From: Gammaproteobacteria bacterium
GTDB lineage: Bacteria > Pseudomonadota > Gammaproteobacteria > Steroidobacterales > Steroidobacteraceae
Assembly: GCA_010031985.1 (NCBI GenBank)
Contig: RGYP01000004.1
Coordinates: forward strand, 1 to 26,072
DNA length: 26,072 bases
Direction of reading: 5' to 3'
Below the pieces are notes generated by a model, which was not told where the DNA came from, made no database searches, and was given only the letters and a program-made list of their open reading frames with translations. This document shows positions 16,141-23,761 of the stretch, in pieces (position 1 is the first letter of the stretch; the number at the start of each line of letters is the position of its first letter). The translations under genes were made by a program, and so were the position numbers.

Positions 16141-17349
16141 ATGCTGGTCCGCTTCTTCTTCGAGCTGCGTAACGCGGGGGTACCGGTCTCCCTCACCGAG
16201 TTTTTGTCGTTGCTGCAGGCGCTCGAGGCGCGTGTCGCTTTCTGTTCGGCCGAGGAGTTTTATTGGCTTGCGCGGCTCGCGCTAGTCAAGGACGAGCGGC
16301 ATTTCGATCGTTTCGATCGCGTGTTCGCCGAACACTTCGCAGGTGCCGAGCGGCTGTTTCAGAAGCTGGTGGCCGAGGTGCCGGCCGAATGGCTGCAAAG
16401 CCTCGCACAGCGACTCTTCACCGAGGAAGAGCGCGCGAAGGTCGAATCGCTCGGCAGTTGGGACAAGTTGCTCGAGACGCTGCGCAAGCGTCTCGAAGAG
16501 CAGAAAGAGCGACACGAGGGCGGCAACAAGTGGGTGGGCACGGGCGGCACCTCGCCCTTCGGCTCGGGTGGCTACAACCCCGAGGGCATACGCATCGGCA
16601 ATGCGGGGGCGCGTCAGCGCCGCGCAGTCAAAGTGTGGGAGGCTCGCGAGTATCGCAACTTCGACGATCAGCGCGAGCTCGGCACGCGCAATCTCAAGAT
16701 GGCCTTGCGCCGCTTGCGCAAGTTTGCGAGGCAGGGGGCCGCCGACGAGCTCGACCTCGACGGCACCATCGACGCCACGGCGCGCAACGCGGGCTGGCTC
16801 GATCTCAAGCTGCGTCCCGAGCGGCGCAATGCGGTCAAGGTGTTGTTGCTGCTCGACGTGGGCGGTTCCATGGAGGACCACGTGCGCGTGTGCGAAGAGC
16901 TGTTTTCGGCGGCGCGCAGCGAATTTCGCCATCTCGAGTACTTCTACTTCCACAATTTCATCTACGAAAATCTTTGGAAGGACAATCGGCGTCGTCATGC
17001 CGAGCGAACGCGCACCTTCGATCTGCTGCGCACCTTCAATCCCGACTATCGAGTGATCTTCGTCGGTGATGCGGCGATGAGTCCCTATGAAATCGTGCAG
17101 CCGGGCGGCAGTGTCGAGCACTTCAACGAAGAGGCGGGCAGCCTGTGGATGCAACGCATGACCGCGCACTTTCCACACTTGGTATGGCTCAATCCCGAGC
17201 CCGAGGAGCGTTGGGAGTGGACGCCGTCGATTCGCCTGACGCAGCAGCTCGTGAGCGGGCGCATGTTTCCGTTGACGCTCGATGGCCTCGATCGTGCGAC
17301 CGCGGCGCTGCGCCGCAAGCCGGCGCTGTCGTCAGCACCCGCGGGCTGA
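16141..17349 (+). CDS. VWA-domain protein, CoxE-like
   Basis: A 402-residue cytoplasmic protein with a C-terminal von Willebrand factor A domain of the CoxE/YeaD type. The metal-site (MIDAS) motif is DVGGS at 239-243, with FYFHNF and IFVGDAAMSP further on. The N-terminal half (1-125) is alpha-helical and charged, starting FFFELRNAGVPVSLTEFL, typical of this family. A Gly-rich stretch follows at about 128-148 (WVGTGGTSPFGSGGYNPEG). It sits directly behind a MoxR ATPase; such pairs are known to assemble or activate enzymes, for example CO dehydrogenase by CoxD/CoxE, but no such enzyme is nearby. GGAGG at 16131-16135 precedes the ATG. It converges with the patatin gene, the stops being 7 nt apart. 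Confidence 0.92.
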   Translation: MLVRFFFELRNAGVPVSLTEFLSLLQALEARVAFCSAEEFYWLARLALVKDERHFDRFDRVFAEHFAGAERLFQKLVAEVPAEWLQSLAQRLFTEEERAKVESLGSWDKLLETLRKRLEEQKERHEGGNKWVGTGGTSPFGSGGYNPEGIRIGNAGARQRRAVKVWEAREYRNFDDQRELGTRNLKMALRRLRKFARQGAADELDLDGTIDATARNAGWLDLKLRPERRNAVKVLLLLDVGGSMEDHVRVCEELFSAARSEFRHLEYFYFHNFIYENLWKDNRRRHAERTRTFDLLRTFNPDYRVIFVGDAAMSPYEIVQPGGSVEHFNEEAGSLWMQRMTAHFPHLVWLNPEPEERWEWTPSIRLTQQLVSGRMFPLTLDGLDRATAALRRKPALSSAPAG

Positions 17350-17356
17350 AGGTTCG

Positions 17357-18520
17357 TCAGCTCAAGAAATCGAGCAGTGCGCGACGTTGTGTGATCGCGT
17401 CGGCGTACCCCTGCTCGATGAGTTCTCGCGTGTAGGGGCCCTCGAACATCAGATAACTTGCAAGCAGACTACCGGCTTCGCCGCGGGCGCCGATCACCGC
17501 GAGCAACGTACGCAGCGCGCGGGGCAAGCTGCCGAGGTGTCGGGCGGCGCTCTCGCGAGGGTCGGCACCCGGCACGAGGCGAAGCGCGCTGATTTCGCGC
17601 AGACCGTCGAGCGTACTCGACGCTTCGCGGATCATCCGATTGGTGCGCTCGAGCTGGTCGAGGTCGGCATCCACCTGATCGCTGAACAGGGTGTCGAGCA
17701 GAAAGCCGAAGATTTCACCGGACGAGGGCGTATGCCCCGTGCCGATGTTGCCGCCGAGGCCTGCGGCATTTTGGGCGCGCACGCCGATCACGAGCAGCCG
17801 ATCGGCACCCAAGTGGATTGCGGGCGAGAGCGGTGCAAGTTGCCGCATTGCGCCATCGCCGTAGTAAACGCGGTCGATAACCACCGGCGGAAACAGGAAC
17901 GGGATCGCTGCGCTCGCCATGAGGTGATCGAGATCCAGCGTCGTGCGCGAGCCCGCCCGCCGCACGCCCCGCCACTCGGCGACCTCGGTGGCCGCTTCAA
18001 AGAATACGCGATGATGGCCGCCCGCATAGCTGGTGGCGGTCAGTGCGAGTGCCCGCAAGCGACCTCGGGCAATGTGCTCGCGAATCGCTGGCCAATCTAC
18101 GCGTTCGCGAAGCAGTGCCCGCAACGGCGAGTTGTTGAACAGTGCAGGGGGTGCCGAAATGAGACGGCCGCCAGTGAGCGCGGAGCTCGTCCAGCGCATA
18201 CCCGCGCCGAGCATGGCCGTAAAGCTCGCACGAAAGACTTGCTCGACCGTGAAATTCGCCCAGACGCGTTCGAGACGGCGAATGCCCTCTCGCCAATCGT
18301 CGGCGTGGGTCGCGAGGACCGCAGCGCAGACGGCGCCCGCCGAGGTGCCCACAACGATGTCGTAGGGCGCTTCTTTGCCTGGCCAAAGTTCGGCCAAAGC
18401 CTTCAGCACCCCCACTTGATAGGCCGCGCGCGCCCCACCCCCGGAGAGCACCAGGGCGCGGCGACCCCGGTTCGGGCCGCCGTCGCTGCTCACGTTGCGG
18501 ACATCACCTTGCAGAGTCAC
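17357..18520 (-). CDS. Patatin-like phospholipase
   Basis: A 387-residue patatin-domain acyl hydrolase with a Ser-Asp dyad. The oxyanion loop is GGGARAAYQ (27-35), the nucleophile is Ser60 in GTSAG (58-62), and the partner Asp222 is in DGA. The C-terminal third has no motif I recognise. There is no signal peptide, so it is probably cytoplasmic or membrane-associated, acting on phospholipids or other acyl esters. The longest frame starts with GTG at 18520. Another GTG at 18493 has a better AAGGTGA ahead of it and is an equally good start, which would remove nine residues. It is alone on its strand, divergent from the peroxiredoxin gene and convergent with the VWA gene. Confidence 0.92.
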   Translation of the reverse strand: MTLQGDVRNVSSDGGPNRGRRALVLSGGGARAAYQVGVLKALAELWPGKEAPYDIVVGTSAGAVCAAVLATHADDWREGIRRLERVWANFTVEQVFRASFTAMLGAGMRWTSSALTGGRLISAPPALFNNSPLRALLRERVDWPAIREHIARGRLRALALTATSYAGGHHRVFFEAATEVAEWRGVRRAGSRTTLDLDHLMASAAIPFLFPPVVIDRVYYGDGAMRQLAPLSPAIHLGADRLLVIGVRAQNAAGLGGNIGTGHTPSSGEIFGFLLDTLFSDQVDADLDQLERTNRMIREASSTLDGLREISALRLVPGADPRESAARHLGSLPRALRTLLAVIGARGEAGSLLASYLMFEGPYTRELIEQGYADAITQRRALLDFLS

Positions 18521-18590
18521 GACGCCTATTGTGCCGCAGACGGCGAGCCGTGAAGATACAGTTCAATCCATTTTCAAAGGATCACCGGTC

Positions 18591-19145
18591 ATGATGATCG
18601 TCCATCGCTGCATGTCCTTGTTGGTCTCCCTGGCTTTGCTCGTCGGTGCCACGCTGATCGGCGATGCCCGGGCCGACAGCCCCAAGGCGGGGCAACCCGC
18701 GCCGGAATTCCGCCTGCAGGATCAGACCGGCAAGTGGGTCTCGCTCAAGGAACATCGAGGCAAGTGGGTCGTGCTCTATTTCTATCCCAAGGACAACACG
18801 CCCGGATGCACGACCCAGGCCTGCGAGTTCCGCGACGATATCTTTGCCTTCCGTCGGGCCAATACCGTGATCCTCGGGGTCAGCGTCGACGATGTCGCGT
18901 CGAAGAAAGACTTCGCCAAGGAACATAGCCTGCCCTTCCAAGTGCTGGCCGATCCCGACAAACAGGTCACCAAGTCGTACGGCGTGCTCACCAGCATGCT
19001 CGGTCTCATGGAGTTCGCGCGCCGCGACACGTTCATCATCGACCCGCAGGGCAAGATCGTGCGTCACTGGGAAAAGGTCGACCCGGCGGGGCATTCCAAA
19101 CTCGTGCTGGCCGAACTCAAAAAATTGCAGGTCCCGGGCGCCTGA
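18591..19145 (+). CDS. Exported peroxiredoxin, PrxQ/Bcp type
   Basis: A 184-residue thiol peroxidase that reduces peroxides using reduced thioredoxin or a similar donor. Residues 1-28 form a Sec signal peptide (hydrophobic run about 9-23, cleavage likely after ARA), so it should work in the periplasm, unlike cytoplasmic Bcp. The mature part starts with AGQPAPEFRLQDQTGKWVSL and has YFYPKDNTPGCTTQACEF with peroxidatic Cys73 and, five residues on, resolving Cys78, as in PrxQ. The open frame begins at 18495, but AAAGGATC 7-9 nt before ATG 18591 and the signal peptide fix the start. The next two genes (DUF1838, pirin) lie on the same strand. Confidence 0.93.
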   Translation: MMIVHRCMSLLVSLALLVGATLIGDARADSPKAGQPAPEFRLQDQTGKWVSLKEHRGKWVVLYFYPKDNTPGCTTQACEFRDDIFAFRRANTVILGVSVDDVASKKDFAKEHSLPFQVLADPDKQVTKSYGVLTSMLGLMEFARRDTFIIDPQGKIVRHWEKVDPAGHSKLVLAELKKLQVPGA

Positions 19146-19206
19146 TCGGGCTCGGGGTCGACGATCGATGATTTCAAACACGTTCATTCATCGGGGGTAA
19201 ATGCTC

Positions 19207-20241
19207 ATGTCGAATTCGGATCAACTGGCCGCGCCGGCGCGGCGTGATTTCCTCGCCACGGCCAGCGGTTTGGGCGGCGCGCTCGCCATCGGCGCCTCGG
19301 GCCTCGCCAGCATGACGCTCGGCGGACCTTCGGCCATGGCGGCGACAGCCATGACCTCGAAGTACGGGATGGGGCCCGGTCTGAAGGGACCCTATCTCGA
19401 CCTCGGCACCGGACGCGGCAATCAACTCGCCTATGCGCGCATCCAGGGCGATCTCGACTTCGGCAAGCCGAAATATTTTTGGTTCAAGGGCTATCTCATG
19501 GCCGTGGAACCGAACAAAAAAATCGTCGATCTCATGGGAACCTCGGGCTTCGGCGTGATTCGTCTCGCCGAGGGGCCGGACGGTGCGATTCGCCGCATGT
19601 GCCGCGAGATCATCGTCTACACCGACCTGCGCAGCGGTGAAGTGCTCGATGACTGGAAGAATCCGCTCACGGGCGAGATGGTCAAGGCGGTACACGTCGA
19701 CAACGACCCGTTCAACTATCTGATCGAAGATCACTTTCCGCAGCCGCCGAAGTTTGGCGGGCTCAACAACGAGGCGCCGCCGCCCAAGATTCCGTTCATG
19801 CTGCCCTGGTACCAGCACGGCAACATGGCCGAGATGGAAATCCACATTCATCTCGCCTACCCGAACGCGCTGCAGCCCGACAAATGGCCGCGCGAGTCCT
19901 CGGGTCCGATCGTGCAGGTGTCCGAATTCTTCGCCCATCACATCAAGATCGAAGACCTGCAAAATCCCAAGCTCACCACGCTCGACTACAACGGTACCTG
20001 GAACCGCATCACGCCGTGGCTGCCGTGGATGCTGATGGGTCAGCGTCCGGGCTTCTGCCAGTACGCCTGTTTCATGGGTACGACCAAAGATCTCGAAGAA
20101 GTGCTGTCGCGGCAGGTGCTCGATTACGCGCACAAGAACTACGCCAAATATTTCGATGCACCGACGGTGTGGAGCGACGATCGCAGCCTCTCGAGTCTCG
20201 AGCACTACGCGCTTCGCCAGAAACCGGCGCCGGTGAAGTAG
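19207..20241 (+). CDS. Tat-exported DUF1838 family protein
   Basis: I recognise this as a DUF1838 protein, a family without known function. The 344 residues start with a twin-arginine signal: ARRDFLATA (11-19) followed by a hydrophobic Gly/Ala stretch to about residue 45, so it should be folded in the cytoplasm and sent to the periplasm. The mature part is rich in aromatic residues (KYFWFKGYLMAVEP, MLPWYQHGNMAEMEIHIHL, TWNRITPWLPWMLMG). Tat export can mean a bound cofactor, but no cofactor motif is seen. GGGGG at 19193-19197 lies 9 nt before ATG 19207; the ATG at 19201 is too close to it. The peroxiredoxin gene ends 61 nt upstream and the pirin gene starts 35 nt downstream. Confidence 0.85.
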   Translation: MSNSDQLAAPARRDFLATASGLGGALAIGASGLASMTLGGPSAMAATAMTSKYGMGPGLKGPYLDLGTGRGNQLAYARIQGDLDFGKPKYFWFKGYLMAVEPNKKIVDLMGTSGFGVIRLAEGPDGAIRRMCREIIVYTDLRSGEVLDDWKNPLTGEMVKAVHVDNDPFNYLIEDHFPQPPKFGGLNNEAPPPKIPFMLPWYQHGNMAEMEIHIHLAYPNALQPDKWPRESSGPIVQVSEFFAHHIKIEDLQNPKLTTLDYNGTWNRITPWLPWMLMGQRPGFCQYACFMGTTKDLEEVLSRQVLDYAHKNYAKYFDAPTVWSDDRSLSSLEHYALRQKPAPVK

Positions 20242-20276
20242 CGGTCGGAAGCGCGTTGCCGTATGGGGACGTACGG

Positions 20277-21146
20277 ATGATCAGGGTTTTGCAGCGTGTG
20301 GTTTCGGCGCAGCGCACCTCCGATGGAGCGGGGGTGACGCTGTACCGCAGCCTCGGCCAGTCGCAATTCGCGCGACTCGACCCCTTTCTGATGCTCGACG
20401 AGTTCGGCAGTGAGCGCGCCGACGAATACATCGCCGGTTTTCCGGCCCATCCGCATCGCGGCTTTCAGACCGTGACCTACATGCTCGAGGGTCACATGCT
20501 GCACGAGGATCACCTCGGGAATCGGGGTCACCTCAAAAGCGGCGGCGTGCAGTGGATGACCGCCGGGCGCGGCATCATCCACTCCGAGATGCCGCAGCAG
20601 GAGAGCGGCCTGATGCGCGGCTTCCAGTTGTGGATCAACCTGCCAGCGCGCGAAAAGATGTGCGCTGCGGGCTACGAGGACATCGATGCTTCGCGCATTC
20701 CGGTCGCCGAGATCGAAGGTGGGTGTATCAAGGTGATCGCCGGAGATTTCGTCGACGCCGCCGCGCCAAGGTCACTGCGCGTCTCGGGTCCGGTGGCCGG
20801 TGTCACGACGCAGCCCATTTTCTTTGACGTGACCCTGCAGTCGACGGCCGAGTTCCGTTACGGCGTGCCCGAAGGGCACAGCGTGTATCTCTACGTCTAC
20901 GAAGGTGGGCTGGCGGCGCGCGCCGAAAGCAGCCTGCCCGCAGGCTTGTCGCGACGTCAGGGCGGCGTGCTTGGCCCGGGCGATGAGGTGCGGCTGACTG
21001 CGGGAGCGGAGGGTGCGCGCTTTTTGTTGCTCGCCGCGGCGCCGATCGGCGAGCCCGTGGTTCAGTACGGACCCTTCGTGATGACCACGCGCGCGGAGAT
21101 CGAGCGCGCGATCGCCGATTATCAATCGGGACGCCTGACGGCGTAG
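20277..21146 (+). CDS. Pirin family protein
   Basis: A 289-residue bicupin of the pirin family. The N-terminal cupin carries the metal ligands in HPHRGFQTV (His58, His60) and WMTAGRGIIHSEMP (His102, Glu104), in the same spacing as human pirin His56, His58, His101, Glu103. Characterised members act as quercetin dioxygenases or as redox-dependent protein partners; which applies here is open. There is no signal peptide, so it is cytoplasmic. The frame is open far upstream inside the DUF1838 gene, but ATG 20277 with GGGGA about 10 nt ahead gives a normal start (MIRVLQRVVSAQRTSDGAGV). It converges with mgtE, 31 nt away. Confidence 0.92.
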   Translation: MIRVLQRVVSAQRTSDGAGVTLYRSLGQSQFARLDPFLMLDEFGSERADEYIAGFPAHPHRGFQTVTYMLEGHMLHEDHLGNRGHLKSGGVQWMTAGRGIIHSEMPQQESGLMRGFQLWINLPAREKMCAAGYEDIDASRIPVAEIEGGCIKVIAGDFVDAAAPRSLRVSGPVAGVTTQPIFFDVTLQSTAEFRYGVPEGHSVYLYVYEGGLAARAESSLPAGLSRRQGGVLGPGDEVRLTAGAEGARFLLLAAAPIGEPVVQYGPFVMTTRAEIERAIADYQSGRLTA

Positions 21147-21177
21147 TGTCGAGCCGCGCCGGGCCGCGAGCCCAAAG

Positions 21178-22527
21178 TCAGGTCAGAAACAGTGCGCCGA
21201 GGCCGAGCAGCGTCGCGAAGCCGATGCAGTCGGTGAACGTGGTGATGATGACGCCCGCCGACAACGCGGGGTCGATGTCGAGTCGCCGCAGCGCGAGCGG
21301 CACCAGCACACCCACGGCGGCGGCGGCCAGCAGATTGATCAGCATGGCGGCGGCGATGATGCCGGCGATTTGCCAGGTGTCGAACCAGAACACCGTGACC
21401 ACGCCGACCACGAGTGCCCACAACAGACCGTTGAGTCCACCCACGGCGATTTCTTTGAAAAGCAGCCAGCGGGCGTTGTCCCACTGCACCTGACCGAGTG
21501 CCAGACCGCGGATGATAAGCGTGACCGTCTGCGTGCCGGCGATGCCGCCCATCGAGGCGACGATCGGCATCAGCGCGGCGAGCGCCGCCACCTTCTCGAT
21601 GGTGCCCTCGAAGGATTTGACCACGGCCGCGGCAAGAAACGCGGTCACGAGGTTGATGCCGAGCCAGAGCAAGCGTCGTCGCGTCGAGGGCACGATCCCG
21701 GCGAACAGGTCTTCCTCGTCCTGCAGGCCCGCCATCGACAGCACGGAGTGCTCGGCTTCCTGGCGGATGACGTCAACCACGTCGTCGATGGTGATGCGAC
21801 CGAGCAGGCGACCTTCGACGCCGACGACGGCGGCGGAGACCAGATCGCGATCCTGGAAAAGTTGCGCGACGTCGTGCGCCGCGGTTTCAGGCTCGATGCG
21901 CGGCGCTTCGGTATCGAGGCTTTCGCCCACACTGGCTTCGGGGTCGCCGGTGATGATCCGCGTCAAGGCGATGGTGCCGAGGTAGTGATCGTCGCGATCG
22001 ACTACGAACAAACTGTCGGTCCGCGCCGGCAGCTCGCCACGCATGCGCAGATAACGCAGCACCACCTCGAGCGTGACGTCGGCACGCACGCTCACCGTAT
22101 CGGTGTTCATGAGCCCGCCCGCGCTATCCTCGGGCCACGACAACACGTTGCGCAGACGCTCGCGATCACGCTGGTCCATCGAGCGCAGTACTTGCAGCGT
22201 CACGGTCTCGGGGAGATCGCCGACGAGGTCGGCGAGATCATCGAGTTCCATGCCTTCGGCCGCGGCGACCAATTCTTCGGTCGCCATTTCGCCGATGAGT
22301 TCCTGACGGACGTTTTCGTTGAGCTCGACCAGCACGTCGCCTTCGAGCTCGGGATCGACCATGCCCCAGACGAGTTCGCGCTGCCGCGGCGGCACCGATT
22401 CGAGCAGCAGCGCGATCTCCGCCGGATGCATCGCGGCAACCATGCGCTGCGCCGGACGCAGCGTGCCGGAGTCGAGCGCCTCACGCAGCGCGACGAGTCG
22501 CGCTTCTTTGCGGGTGCTGACGTTCAT
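21178..22527 (-). CDS. mgtE: Magnesium transporter MgtE
   Basis: A 449-residue Mg2+ channel/transporter of the inner membrane. Domains in order are the cytoplasmic N domain of helical repeats (about 1-130, with LLESVPPRQRELVWGMV), two CBS domains (about 135-260, from SAGGLMNTDTVSV onward), a connecting helix, and five membrane helices (about 285-449). In the pore region are MPIVASMGGIAGTQT, and TTFTDCIGF with the ion-selectivity Asp. The N and CBS domains close the channel when cytoplasmic Mg2+ is high. Its ATG overlaps the rapZ stop as ATGA, so it is translated together with rapZ. No magnesium riboswitch precedes it, which fits its place inside an operon. Confidence 0.96.
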   Translation of the reverse strand: MNVSTRKEARLVALREALDSGTLRPAQRMVAAMHPAEIALLLESVPPRQRELVWGMVDPELEGDVLVELNENVRQELIGEMATEELVAAAEGMELDDLADLVGDLPETVTLQVLRSMDQRDRERLRNVLSWPEDSAGGLMNTDTVSVRADVTLEVVLRYLRMRGELPARTDSLFVVDRDDHYLGTIALTRIITGDPEASVGESLDTEAPRIEPETAAHDVAQLFQDRDLVSAAVVGVEGRLLGRITIDDVVDVIRQEAEHSVLSMAGLQDEEDLFAGIVPSTRRRLLWLGINLVTAFLAAAVVKSFEGTIEKVAALAALMPIVASMGGIAGTQTVTLIIRGLALGQVQWDNARWLLFKEIAVGGLNGLLWALVVGVVTVFWFDTWQIAGIIAAAMLINLLAAAAVGVLVPLALRRLDIDPALSAGVIITTFTDCIGFATLLGLGALFLT

Positions 22528-23393
22528 GCGAGCGAGCTGTGACGCACGGCCAAGGCGGGCGCCTTGGCGCGCAGACGTTCGGCCAGACGATCGACGAGAT
22601 ACACCGAGCGGTGCTGGCCGCCGGTACAGCCGATGCCGACGGTGAGATAGCGACGTCGCGCCGCCTGATGTTCGTCGATCCGCGCCGTGATGAAGCGTTC
22701 GAATTCTTCGAGCAGGGCGCCGACTGCAGGTTGCGCGCCGAGATACTCGATCACTTCCTGATCACGACCGGTGAGCGTGCGCAGACTCACCGTCCAGTAG
22801 GGATTGGGCAGCGTGCGCGCATCGAAGACGAAATCGCAATCGCCGGGGACGCCGTGCTTGAAACCGAACGACACCAGTGTCAGCGACAGTTCGGCGCCGC
22901 GTCGGCGATCGATGCGCTGCACGATGACGTCGCGCAATTCGTGCACGCCCATGTGCGTGGTGTCGACCACGAGATCGGCCGACTGGATCATGGGATCGAG
23001 CAGTTGGCGCTCGCGCAGGATGGCCTCCTGCAGGCTGCCGCCCTCGCGCGACAAGGGATGACGACGTTTGGTCTCGCCGAATCGACGCAGCAATTCGCCT
23101 TCGGCGGCCGTCACCACCAGCAATTCGCAGCGCACGCCGCTGCGCCGCAATTCGCCGATGGTGTCCGGGATGCGCTCTAACCCGACACCGGAGTCGCGGG
23201 CGTCGATGCCGATGGCGACGGTTTGGTAGTCGCCCTCGTTGCTGCGCAGCACGTGCGCGACGAAGGACTCGAGCATCGAAGCGGGCAGATTGTCGACGCA
23301 ATAGTGGCCAAGATCTTCGAGCGCGTTGAGCACCACGCTCTTGCCGGCCCCGGAGAGACCGCTGACGAGAATGAGACGCAGCGTCGAGGCCAT
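22524..23393 (-). CDS. rapZ: RNase adapter protein RapZ
   Basis: A 289-residue P-loop protein. In E. coli RapZ binds glucosamine-6-phosphate and guides RNase E to the small RNA GlmZ, thereby setting amino-sugar synthesis. Walker A is GLSGAGKS (12-19), followed by LEDLGHYCVDNLPASML; the family marks VVDTTHMGVHELR and the C-terminal VGIGCTGGQHRSVYLV are present. The frame stays open to 23759 across hpf, but that part is Arg/His-rich and unlike RapZ; ATG 23393 gives the family start. It lies 26 nt behind hpf. In many relatives ptsN or other PTS genes lie beside it; here there is none, and mgtE overlaps its stop. Confidence 0.96.
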   Translation of the reverse strand: MASTLRLILVSGLSGAGKSVVLNALEDLGHYCVDNLPASMLESFVAHVLRSNEGDYQTVAIGIDARDSGVGLERIPDTIGELRRSGVRCELLVVTAAEGELLRRFGETKRRHPLSREGGSLQEAILRERQLLDPMIQSADLVVDTTHMGVHELRDVIVQRIDRRRGAELSLTLVSFGFKHGVPGDCDFVFDARTLPNPYWTVSLRTLTGRDQEVIEYLGAQPAVGALLEEFERFITARIDEHQAARRRYLTVGIGCTGGQHRSVYLVDRLAERLRAKAPALAVRHSSLA

Positions 23394-23419
23394 GCGGACG
23401 GACAGCGAAGAGAACGCCG

Positions 23420-23737
23420 TCAGTGGCGCGCTCGACGACCCTCTTCGGCGTGGTGGTCGGTGGTTTTTTCCTTGCGCTTCTTCACCAATCGATCGAGTTT
23501 GTCGGCGAGCGCGTCGATGGCCGCGTACATGTCCTCGGCAACGGCATCGGCGTGGATGTCGCCGCCGCGAACCTTGAGCGTGGCCTCGGCCTTCTGCCGC
23601 AGTTTCTCGACCGACAGCACGTAGTGCGCATCGATGAGGTGATCGAAGTGGCGCGTGATGCGGTCCATCTTCTTGTGGACGTAAGCGCGCATGGCGTCGG
23701 TGACTTCGACGTGATGGCCGGTGATGGAGATCTGCAT
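23420..23737 (-). CDS. hpf: Short ribosome hibernation-promoting factor
   Basis: A 105-residue member of the HPF/YfiA family in its short form, which binds the decoding region of the 30S subunit and helps make inactive 100S ribosomes in stationary phase. It begins MQISITGHHVEVTDAMR and contains LSVEKLRQKAEATLKVRG and AVAEDMYAAIDALADKLDR, covering the whole beta-alpha fold. The tail is charged and His-rich (about 90-105). The long-form C-terminal dimerisation domain is absent. A strong AGGAGG lies about 8 nt before the ATG. It is placed directly behind rpoN, as in many gammaproteobacteria. Confidence 0.96.
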   Translation of the reverse strand: MQISITGHHVEVTDAMRAYVHKKMDRITRHFDHLIDAHYVLSVEKLRQKAEATLKVRGGDIHADAVAEDMYAAIDALADKLDRLVKKRKEKTTDHHAEEGRRARH

Positions 23738-23761
23738 GGCGTCCTCCTGTTGACGTCAAGG

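Noticed and set aside
18521..18590. Promoters in the patatin/peroxiredoxin divergent gap
   Set aside because: TTGTGC and GATACA are 20 bases apart, too far for a sigma-70 promoter, and no pair on the minus strand is convincing. Promoters must exist here, but I cannot place them.
21147..21177. Possible bidirectional terminator between pirin and mgtE
   Set aside because: Only a 4-bp GGGC/GCCC stem can be drawn and there is no T-tract on either strand.
23394..23759. A 122-residue N-terminal extension of RapZ
   Set aside because: It runs through hpf in another frame and has low-complexity Arg/His composition. RapZ homologues start at the P-loop region, as does ATG 23393.
23750..23759. Palindrome TTGACGTCAA between rpoN and hpf
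   Set aside because: TTGACG could be read as a -35 box, but it lies only about 12 nt upstream of the hpf start, too close for a promoter. A 10-bp palindrome is common by chance.
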